DNA of 57,918 bases from an uncultured Pedobacter sp. Its GTDB lineage: Bacteria > Bacteroidota > Bacteroidia > Sphingobacteriales > Sphingobacteriaceae. The DNA lies in contig NZ_CAMLHF010000006.1 in the NCBI RefSeq assembly GCF_946479715.1, positions 1-57,918 of the forward strand, written 5' to 3'. Shown piece after piece: positions 9,380-16,918 of this stretch (positions are counted from its first letter, which is position 1; each line of letters starts with the position of its first letter). The notes beneath the pieces were generated by a model. It was not told the DNA's origin and ran no database searches. It saw only the letters and a program-made list of their open reading frames with translations. Position numbers and translations under genes: made by a program.

Positions 9380-11665
9380 TTATTCATACCCATTTTTCAA
9401 CACCAACACGGCACCTGGTTTGGCTGTCAACTCCAAAAATCCATTTTCAGTGGCTTTTACTTTAAAACCTGCATTTGAAGCAACAAAATGAGTTTTAAAC
9501 GGCAGTTTTAATTTAGTTATGCCTCCTTTTTCTGAAACTATCTTAACTTCATCTACCTGTCCGTCAGCTTTTTTTGCACTTACAAGAAACGCACCTTCTG
9601 TACGCAAATTTTCAAATGAAGCGTCTTTCCATTCCGTCGGAACAGCAGGCATAATTTCAATGAACCCTGCATAACTCTGTAATAGCATTTCTTGCAAGCC
9701 TGCTGCAAATGCGAAATTGCCTTCAAGAGTAAATGGTCTGTATTGAAATTTCGATAGTCCCGATTTCGTTTGATTTCCATTTAAATGGAAGCTATTTATA
9801 GAGCAAAAAGCCCTGGCAAATATCTGTAGATCTTTTGCCGCACCCGCTCCATCTTTTGCTCTTGCTTTAATATTTGCAAGCCAGGAGTAAGAATATCCAC
9901 ACCAATAATCGGGGCCTATCTTATCCAATAGCTGTATCGTATTCTTTATAATAGATTGAGCTTTCGGTCCGTCTTCCCATTTTATTAGTCCCAATGGATG
10001 GATAGCCATCATATGAGAAAAATGTCTGTGCGATTCTTTATAATCCAAACCTGGTGCAAATCTGAGCTCATCCTTATCTGTTATAGAGAAATCATCAAAC
10101 TCATTTAACAATTTATTCCATCGCGCCGCTTCGGTTTTCAATCCTAATTCAATAGCAAGTTCCTCCGCAGCTTTAAAAGTAAATTTCATTAAAGCAAGAT
10201 CATAGTTTGTATTTTCCAAAAACCAGGCACTAAGATCGTTGTCGTTTATCTCCGGACTCGAACTAATTTTCAATTTCCTGTGTCCGTTTCCGTCTTTAAT
10301 CGTTATGTTTTCAAGAAACAGGGCCGCTCCTTTGATCCATGGATAGGCTTTATTTTTGAGAAAAACCTTGTCCATACTGTAGCGCCATTGCAGGTAATAA
10401 TGCTGCCCAAGCCATGAAGAAACTGTCGGCGATAAAGAATACTGAATCCATCCTCCCATTTCCGTACCATCCAGGGTCGTTACTCCAGGTACAGCAATAC
10501 CGTCCGCACCAAAATAAAGCTTAGTATAGCGCTTATAGTTTACCTTATTTTGCTCCAAATGATTAATATAACCCATTGCTTCATCAAGATGATTACCACT
10601 ATAAGCAGGCCAATAGCTAAGCTGAGTATTTAAATCATGATGATAATCACCTTTCCATGGCGGTATCCTTCCGTTATCGGCAGTCCACACTGCTTGCAAT
10701 GAAATTGGAGGTGCATCTGCTCTTGCTACAGAGCCGAACTTATATTGTTCTAAATACCATTGTTTCTCAATCAAGGTATCGGGTACATGAATTGCCGACT
10801 TACTCCAGAAGTTATTCCACCATCCTACATGCGCTGTAAACTCTTTCGTAAAACTAGTGGAGATGGCATTTTGAGTAACAACTGCAGCTTTTTTATTAGC
10901 AATCTTATTCGGATACTGAGATGAAATACTCCAAACCCCTTCAACAGTTTTACTGTCAATTCTTTTCCATCTAACATTGATATCGTAACTAAACCCACCC
11001 CAGCCTTCCTGATGATAAGTTATGCTATTTCCATTTTGCTGAATTGTCCCCTGTTTATATCCCAATCTCGATAGGTCATCGCCGCCTACCGGATCACCAG
11101 AAACTTTAACCTCTCCCTGATATTTTGGTGCAATCAAATGTGGTTTAAAATCATTGCTTACATTTTCAAATCTAAACCAGCCCAAAGGTTTTACCGCATC
11201 AACAAAAGTTTTCAGTATAATGCCATTTGCCCAGCGCACTTCACAAACTGCATTCTTTAAAGATAAATGAACATCTTCGGCCTGCCCCCAACCCTTGGTT
11301 TCAAATTCAAGAGCGCCCCCGGGTATTTTCGAAGGTGCAGGTTCCCTATCATAAGGCGCATCAAAATAGTCTTGTACAGGCTTATAATCCTTTTTATTTA
11401 CCTGATCTATTACCCATTTATAACTAAACTCTTTCCGATGCAACCCCTTCATTGGCCGCATATCCCAAACATCTACCCTGTCCAAAGAGAACCTTAACCG
11501 TTCTCCTTTTTGCCAAATCAGGGCACCTAAAGTTCCATTACCCAAGGGGATAGCTTCATCCCATTGGGATGCCAGCTTATTGAAACGCAGATCGTGTTTC
11601 GGAGACTGCGCTATTGCAGTAATCGATGTAAAAATAAAGAGGAATAATGTAATTGTTCTGTTCAT
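9380..11665 (-). CDS. Secreted GH95-like glycoside hydrolase
   Basis: 761 residues with a signal peptide (ITLFLFIFTSITAIA-Q). An N-terminal beta-sandwich (WDEAIPLGNGTLGALIW, RLRFSLDRVDVWD) is followed by an (alpha/alpha)6 barrel with GH95 landmarks: SLQAVWTADNGRIPPWKGDY, QLSYWPAYSGN, a S-S-P-E motif with E473, HRHFSHMMAIHPLG, and GNFAFAAGLQEMLLQSYAG. GH95 enzymes release alpha-L-fucose or alpha-L-galactose. By eye, the N-x-N pair of the catalytic loop is D344-x-N346 and the Asp before GNF is E648, so this is a divergent member whose specificity may differ. It may share a transcript with the small genes upstream of it on the minus strand. Confidence 0.85.
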   Translation of the reverse strand: MNRTITLFLFIFTSITAIAQSPKHDLRFNKLASQWDEAIPLGNGTLGALIWQKGERLRFSLDRVDVWDMRPMKGLHRKEFSYKWVIDQVNKKDYKPVQDYFDAPYDREPAPSKIPGGALEFETKGWGQAEDVHLSLKNAVCEVRWANGIILKTFVDAVKPLGWFRFENVSNDFKPHLIAPKYQGEVKVSGDPVGGDDLSRLGYKQGTIQQNGNSITYHQEGWGGFSYDINVRWKRIDSKTVEGVWSISSQYPNKIANKKAAVVTQNAISTSFTKEFTAHVGWWNNFWSKSAIHVPDTLIEKQWYLEQYKFGSVARADAPPISLQAVWTADNGRIPPWKGDYHHDLNTQLSYWPAYSGNHLDEAMGYINHLEQNKVNYKRYTKLYFGADGIAVPGVTTLDGTEMGGWIQYSLSPTVSSWLGQHYYLQWRYSMDKVFLKNKAYPWIKGAALFLENITIKDGNGHRKLKISSSPEINDNDLSAWFLENTNYDLALMKFTFKAAEELAIELGLKTEAARWNKLLNEFDDFSITDKDELRFAPGLDYKESHRHFSHMMAIHPLGLIKWEDGPKAQSIIKNTIQLLDKIGPDYWCGYSYSWLANIKARAKDGAGAAKDLQIFARAFCSINSFHLNGNQTKSGLSKFQYRPFTLEGNFAFAAGLQEMLLQSYAGFIEIMPAVPTEWKDASFENLRTEGAFLVSAKKADGQVDEVKIVSEKGGITKLKLPFKTHFVASNAGFKVKATENGFLELTAKPGAVLVLKNGYE

Positions 11666-11699
11666 AAGATTTCCTAACCTGGTTTAAAAATAGGATATT

Positions 11700-11885
11700 T
11701 TATTCTAAGTTTTGCATATCCTCCTCTACATTATCCTCTTCTCTGGTTTCTATAAATTCTGTCGCATGTTTGGTACGTATAACCGGTAACACAGGCGGTG
11801 TACCACCCAATCCAATCCCAAAGCAAGCTAATATTATCAACACAATGAGTCCAAAAAGACGCATTGTTTTCTTAAAGCGTTTCAT
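11700..11885 (-). CDS. Small single-pass membrane protein
   Basis: 61 residues from the ATG at 11885; a longer frame starts at 11918, but MKRFKKTMRLFG gives the normal short basic N-terminus. One hydrophobic segment (LFGLIVLIILACFGIGLGG) is followed by a tail ending in acidic residues (ETREEDNVEEDMQNLE). The charge pattern predicts a cytoplasmic N-terminus and an acidic periplasmic tail. No family is recognised. It lies in a cluster of three small minus-strand genes between two glycoside hydrolases, 78 nt after the next small membrane protein gene. Confidence 0.5.
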   Translation of the reverse strand: MKRFKKTMRLFGLIVLIILACFGIGLGGTPPVLPVIRTKHATEFIETREEDNVEEDMQNLE

Positions 11886-11963
11886 AAAAAAAATTATAGG
11901 AAAAAGCCTTTCGGCCAATAAACCTCTCGTAAAAAAAACAATAAATAGTCTTAGAAAATTAAA

Positions 11964-12368
11964 CTACGCCGGGAGGCTTGTTTTTGGAGATGCCGGATAA
12001 AAAAGAAATCTCACAGCACATAGAGTGCCCAATAGAAAATTAATAAATAAAACTAGAAATGCGTTAGCATTGAATTGAATATGAGCAATGCTATTTTTAA
12101 GTATCAGGAGATTCCTGAAAACATATTTTAATGAAGAAATTTTGGAATTAATCCAATTGATCTTACCAACAAAACTCTTGTAGAATATTTTATGGCCATT
12201 TGTTCCGCGCTGATCAACGATCCTTTGTTCAGTTGGATACCCTGCTAAATTAACGGAAGAAATAACATTGGCTGTGCCGGATAATGCAAATAAGTTTAAG
12301 AACATGAAAAGTCCAACTACCCAATGGAGTAGCAGCTCTTTATAATTCACAGACTTAATTTTCATCAT
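11964..12368 (-). CDS. Hypothetical membrane protein
   Basis: 134 residues with hydrophobic segments near residues 12-32 (LLHWVVGLFMFLNLFALSG) and 103-125 (FLVLFINFLLGTLCAVRFLFYP), and a basic polar loop between them (KSFVGKINWINSKISSLKYV). No domain recognised. Codon use looks like the neighbours and the frame fills the space between two other small genes. It may function with the 61-residue membrane protein encoded just downstream on the same strand. Function unknown. Confidence 0.5.
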   Translation of the reverse strand: MMKIKSVNYKELLLHWVVGLFMFLNLFALSGTANVISSVNLAGYPTEQRIVDQRGTNGHKIFYKSFVGKINWINSKISSLKYVFRNLLILKNSIAHIQFNANAFLVLFINFLLGTLCAVRFLFYPASPKTSLPA

Positions 12369-12390
12369 ATCAGATCAAAGATACTCAATT

Positions 12391-12618
12391 TTAAAAACTT
12401 AACGCAGGTGTTAATTCTTCGCAATGAAAGCCCTTATCTTTTAAGATATAATTAACCATAGGTGCACAAGGAACAGAGCTTACCACACTTAGTATTCTAT
12501 CAATTCCCTCGGTCCTGAATGACCAATTATTCTCTCCAAATATGATATCCATTATAGGTCTGATAGAAATCAACTCATATTTATCTTTTACCGAAGTTTT
12601 AAAACTAATTGTGTTCAT
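12391..12618 (-). CDS. Small HMA-fold-like protein lacking the metal-binding CxxC
   Basis: 75 residues. The pattern MNTISFKTSVKDKYELISIRP, MDIIFGENNWSFRTEG, DRILSVVSSVPC and VNYILKDKGFHCEEL follows the beta-alpha-beta-beta-alpha-beta arrangement of small Bacteroidota heavy-metal-associated proteins (xxFKTxIKCxxCVxxxxP...W.VD...KxLxV). The position of the CxxC reads DKYE, so copper-type binding is not expected. The only Cys residues are in VPCAP and FHCEE. It may be a degenerate paralogue with a protein-binding role. The fold assignment is inference from the pattern. Confidence 0.55.
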   Translation of the reverse strand: MNTISFKTSVKDKYELISIRPIMDIIFGENNWSFRTEGIDRILSVVSSVPCAPMVNYILKDKGFHCEELTPALSF

Positions 12619-12761
12619 CGCTTTATGATCTATCTAATGAATAACTTACCATAAAGATGAGGGTTATTACTAAATCATACCAGTTCTATCCGGCTAAAGC
12701 AGACAAAAAACTCGACGAGTGGCCATAAAACATCGGTGAAAATTTCCAAACAGTAATGTGA

Positions 12762-14960
12762 TTATTCAATTTGCACCCAGGTATAACTCTCTGGCTTAAG
12801 CGTACAGGTATACAATACCTCGTAGTCTCTGTTTAACGTATACTTTTTAGCCAGGCCCTCCTTCTCTTTCAAAGTGGCAGTACTTGTTAAACCTGTATAA
12901 TATAATGGAACCTTTATGGTACGGGTGATTTCCTTTTTCGATGGATTGTACAGCATCATTAAACCTTTTGTTTTCAAGCTAGGGTTTATATGTAATATTC
13001 CATCCCAATCTCTCCCATCAGCTCTTCTCAAATGGATAATTTCAGAGTTCAATATATCTCTGTATTTCTTATACCAATCAATCACCTTAATTACAGTTTG
13101 CTTGGTAGCATCCGTATCATATAAGCGCGGGCCCCGATAACAAGCTTGTACACCTGCTCCATAATACTGCATCATTAACTGTTCATAATCTTTTAGATGG
13201 TCGTTTAAAGGTTCAAGAACGGCTTCGGCGCCTCCTCCCTGATAAACTGTTAAAGGAACAAACCCCCAACTCATAGACGAAGTTTTTTCCCATGTCCCAT
13301 CAAATATATTCTGGCGGTTAAGGATCATCTGATTTGCTCTTGGTAATGAAAAATTCACCTCCCTGTATCCTATCGCTATTTTGTGGGTTCCATCCAGAAA
13401 ATACCAGTCGGGCGCATTTATATATACTCCCTTTTCATTTAATGAACGATATAAATCTTTCTGAATTTCCATTTGCTTCCATTGCGAATCCTCCAGGCCT
13501 TTATGTCCGGGGTGCGTTGTTGAAGCACATACATCTCCCGGATACGGCCCATCATTTTCCCAAATATCAAAGCCGGTATGAGCATAAAAATTCTTTATCT
13601 TATCGCGGTAACCCAGCCCCCATTTACTACCAAAACATGGCGCATTGCCAAAGAAAGCTCCGCCTGGTTTACCCGTTTTAGGGTTTATTACGTCATCTTC
13701 ATCACTTATTTTTCTGGAGCTAAACAACGAATAACTCCCAATAAATACTTTTTTGCTATGCGCATAGTCTGCAAGTCCCTTCCATTTTTCAATATTAGCA
13801 GCAGAGGTGTCTTCCATATTACAATGACTTCCGAAACTTAATATTAATGCTTCGTAACCGGTTGCAGCACATTGATCTATTGCTGTACGCACTTGTTCAT
13901 CATTTTTGCTAACCAAATGCATAAAAATTGGATTAGCAGTAGTCCATGGTGCTATTGCATTGTACATTTTACGTATAGCCAAACCTCTTCTCTCTCTATC
14001 ATAACTATCCATCAATAATTCAAGTGTACGTACAGAATTAAAAACATCGCCTTTCCTCAGTTCAATACCAGGAGCTTTATCAGGGTATACTTCTAGTAAG
14101 CAAGGTGTTTGATAATCGTAGTTAACCTGTGAGGTATAAGTCGAATCAACCTTCCAATGTGTGGTTTGATCGCTTAGATCATATCGCATTGCGTTATTAA
14201 AGGCATAGTTTGTTTCCAGGTAAATACCTTGTGGTTTAGCCATTTTTTCTGGGGATCCAACTACAGCGCTTTGCTCTTCAACCATCCCCAAAACTTCGCT
14301 AACTACACGATCAATCTTAAATACTTTATCGGCTTGATTTTGAACTGTCAACGATTTTACTATTAAAGGCAAACCATCATACAATTCGTAGTTTACACTT
14401 ACCGTTAAGCCTTTTAGCTCATCTGCTCCTGCCTTATAAAGAAAAGATACCATCTTACCTGTAGGCTGCTGATTATTGCTTGCCCAAAATTTACTTTTCC
14501 ATTTAATATATGGCGAAATTGGTTTTATATCGAAAGAAACAAATTGGAAAGCATTCTTATCAGTCGTAAAACCGTCGAGCCATTCAGGCAAAAGGTAAGC
14601 ATTTTCCTTTTGCCCCTTTAACCCCCCAACTTCATAGTCCTTTCCGTTAATGGTTAAACGGGCTTCTGCTTTCACAGACCTCAGTAACTGTCTGCCATTT
14701 ATCAAATTAACATAATCGATACAGGCCACATTAGGTGTTATCCTAAAGACCCTTTTGGTCAACCCATTTTCAAGAATTACTTCCTTATCTGACTTGTAAA
14801 TAGCAGCTTTATATGATGCCGAATTTAATAACCAATCTGGTTTCGATGTATCCTTAACAGATTGATTGCTTTGCGCATTTACATTACTTAATTGACCTGC
14901 TAAGATCAGTGATATGCAAGCTAAAGCATACCTCAAATTCAGAATATTCAATCGTTTCAT
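12762..14960 (-). CDS. Secreted GH36-like (TIM-barrel) glycoside hydrolase
   Basis: 732 residues with a signal peptide (ALACISLILAGQLSNVNA-Q). An N-terminal beta-supersandwich (KEVILENGLTKRVFRITPN, YELYDGLPLIVKSLTVQNQ) precedes a barrel (TAIDQCAATGYEALILSFGSH, FIGSYSLFSSR, FYAHTGFDIWENDGPYPG) and a C-terminal beta domain (KGLMMLYNPSKKEITRTI). The order resembles GH36/clan GH-D alpha-galactosidase relatives. D and E residues in GFDIWENDGPYPG are candidate catalytic positions. Its start lies 1 nt from the stop of the GH20 gene upstream, so the two are translationally coupled and probably act on the same glycan. The exact family and substrate are uncertain. Confidence 0.75.
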   Translation of the reverse strand: MKRLNILNLRYALACISLILAGQLSNVNAQSNQSVKDTSKPDWLLNSASYKAAIYKSDKEVILENGLTKRVFRITPNVACIDYVNLINGRQLLRSVKAEARLTINGKDYEVGGLKGQKENAYLLPEWLDGFTTDKNAFQFVSFDIKPISPYIKWKSKFWASNNQQPTGKMVSFLYKAGADELKGLTVSVNYELYDGLPLIVKSLTVQNQADKVFKIDRVVSEVLGMVEEQSAVVGSPEKMAKPQGIYLETNYAFNNAMRYDLSDQTTHWKVDSTYTSQVNYDYQTPCLLEVYPDKAPGIELRKGDVFNSVRTLELLMDSYDRERRGLAIRKMYNAIAPWTTANPIFMHLVSKNDEQVRTAIDQCAATGYEALILSFGSHCNMEDTSAANIEKWKGLADYAHSKKVFIGSYSLFSSRKISDEDDVINPKTGKPGGAFFGNAPCFGSKWGLGYRDKIKNFYAHTGFDIWENDGPYPGDVCASTTHPGHKGLEDSQWKQMEIQKDLYRSLNEKGVYINAPDWYFLDGTHKIAIGYREVNFSLPRANQMILNRQNIFDGTWEKTSSMSWGFVPLTVYQGGGAEAVLEPLNDHLKDYEQLMMQYYGAGVQACYRGPRLYDTDATKQTVIKVIDWYKKYRDILNSEIIHLRRADGRDWDGILHINPSLKTKGLMMLYNPSKKEITRTIKVPLYYTGLTSTATLKEKEGLAKKYTLNRDYEVLYTCTLKPESYTWVQIE

Positions 14961-14961
14961 G

Positions 14962-16815
14962 CTATTTTGCTTGTTTTACAGGTTTAGGAAAATAGTCCGT
15001 AGAACTTTTACGTTTGTTGTTAAAAAACAGTGCATAACGGATTACCTCTCCTTTTTTTAACACTACTGGTTGTTTATAAACAGACGATTGCTCATTAACA
15101 TCTGATCCGTCAGTCGTATACCTGATGGTACTTGCCTTTGTAGGATCACTAAGCGTTACTTTAACCGTGCTATCCTTGCTCACAACTGTTTCAATTACAG
15201 CCACCGGAATTCTAAACTGAATTCCCTGTTTATCATATCGTTGATATTGAGTGCTCAACCTGCCTTTGAAATCCTCAAAATTCTTCAACGCTTTTGGTGT
15301 CCAGTCAATTTCTGCCAATGCCGCAATACGAGGATAAACCATATATTCAAAATAATCTTCTGTTCCAATAAACTCAGTCCACAAATTCCCTTGTGCACCT
15401 AAAATGTGCTTTGCTTCAGTTTCGTTTAACGCTGGGTGTACTGGTTCAAAGGCGTAAACACTATCAATTGGCACCCAATAACCGATAGCCATAGGTTCGA
15501 TTTTAGGATCAGCCTGATAGCCGTCAATATACAAATGTGAGTATGGCGACATGATTACATCATGACCACTTTTAGCAGCCTTCAAACCACTTTCAACGCC
15601 CAGCCAAGAATGTACCGTAGCATTATCAGCAAGGCCTCCCTGCATAATTTCTTCCCATCCAATTATCTTTTTCCCTTTACTATTGATGAATTTTTCCATT
15701 CGCTGTATAAACCAGCTTTGTAATGCAGCTTCATCTTTCAAACCCTCCTTTTTTATACGTGCCTGACATTTAGGGCAAGTATGCCATGCATCATGAGGAG
15801 CTTCATCTCCACCTATATGAATATATTGAGATGGAAACAATGGCATCACTTCATTTAAAACATCTTCCAAAAATGTAAATACAGTATCATTACCTGCGCA
15901 GTAAAGATCTTTAGAAACTCCCCATACTTTTCTCACTTCAAATGGTTTTCCGTTCTCAAAACTAACATCTCCACAAGCCAGATAAGGATAGGCTGTTATG
16001 GCCGCTACCGAGTGACCCGGCATTTCTATTTCAGGAATCACTTCAACAAATCTCGATGTTGCATATGCTACAACTTCCTTAATCTGTTCCTGAGTATAAT
16101 AGCCGCCATATTTAATGCTATCAACATCTTTCTTTCTGTTTGGACCAATCTGTGTCCCATTTCTGTAAGCTGCAATTTCCTGCAGTTTCGGATATTTTTT
16201 TATTTCTATTCTCCAACCCTGATCTTCTGTTAAATGCCAATGAAACTTGTTTAATTTATGTTTAGCTAACTGATCTATAAATTTCTTTATATACTCAACA
16301 GAAAACATATGGCGACAATTGTCCATGAGCATTCCCCTCCAGCTAAAACGGGGTTCATCCTCTATATAAACACAAGGCAGCTTTTTAGCTCCATTAACTG
16401 GCACCAGTTGTAATAATGTTTGTATGCCATAAAAAAGGCCATTTTCGGTTCCTGCTTTTATAGCAACGCCATTTGCAGTTACCTCCAGCACATACCCCTC
16501 TTTTGACGTAACTTTTGAATCAATATTAAGGCTAATTGTTTTTGCTTTTCTCTGCATCCACATGCCAGTACGCAGCTCAGGTTTAATTCCCGCTGTTTCT
16601 TCTATTGAAGATTGGGCAAAAATTGCCAGGTCTTTTAAATTAGCTGAAGGATAACTGATGTATACATTTTTGTCTAGCGTAAGACTTCCTTTTCGCTCTT
16701 CCAACTTCGCCGGTAAAGGTATTATAGAAATTTTGGATTGCGCAGACAATTTGAGGGTGCAAATCATCAACAGAGCTATTGATAACAGTCGGTTCATGTG
16801 TGAGTGTTTGGTCAT
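14962..16815 (-). CDS. Secreted GH20 beta-N-acetylhexosaminidase
   Basis: 617 residues; the start could also be the ATG at 16797 (MNRLLSIALLM), which gives a cleaner signal ending LSA-Q. A GH20b domain (residues 30-150) leads into the GH20 barrel: WRGMLMDNCRHMFSVEYIKK, HWHLTEDQGWRIEI, EIEMPGHSVAAI and the catalytic Asp-Glu pair in HIGGDEAPHDAW (D337, E338). A conserved WHTCPKC follows. The C-terminus (IRYTTDGSDVNEQSSVYKQP) is the chitobiase C-terminal-like domain. GH20 enzymes remove terminal GlcNAc or GalNAc by substrate-assisted catalysis. It is coupled to the following GH36-like gene. Confidence 0.95.
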   Translation of the reverse strand: MTKHSHMNRLLSIALLMICTLKLSAQSKISIIPLPAKLEERKGSLTLDKNVYISYPSANLKDLAIFAQSSIEETAGIKPELRTGMWMQRKAKTISLNIDSKVTSKEGYVLEVTANGVAIKAGTENGLFYGIQTLLQLVPVNGAKKLPCVYIEDEPRFSWRGMLMDNCRHMFSVEYIKKFIDQLAKHKLNKFHWHLTEDQGWRIEIKKYPKLQEIAAYRNGTQIGPNRKKDVDSIKYGGYYTQEQIKEVVAYATSRFVEVIPEIEMPGHSVAAITAYPYLACGDVSFENGKPFEVRKVWGVSKDLYCAGNDTVFTFLEDVLNEVMPLFPSQYIHIGGDEAPHDAWHTCPKCQARIKKEGLKDEAALQSWFIQRMEKFINSKGKKIIGWEEIMQGGLADNATVHSWLGVESGLKAAKSGHDVIMSPYSHLYIDGYQADPKIEPMAIGYWVPIDSVYAFEPVHPALNETEAKHILGAQGNLWTEFIGTEDYFEYMVYPRIAALAEIDWTPKALKNFEDFKGRLSTQYQRYDKQGIQFRIPVAVIETVVSKDSTVKVTLSDPTKASTIRYTTDGSDVNEQSSVYKQPVVLKKGEVIRYALFFNNKRKSSTDYFPKPVKQAK

Positions 16816-16918
16816 TTAAAATAAAACAGTTATTGTTTAGTCTTGTAAACTAATGCTAGTTAACTGTTTTATTTTAAAATATCAATCACATAAGTTGCGC
16901 AAACCTTTGCGTAATTTA

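Noticed and set aside
11770..12000. A 76-codon plus-strand frame over the two small membrane protein genes
   Set aside because: It overlaps a minus-strand frame with a sensible membrane-protein pattern; its own sequence shows no domain. The strand choice here is not certain.
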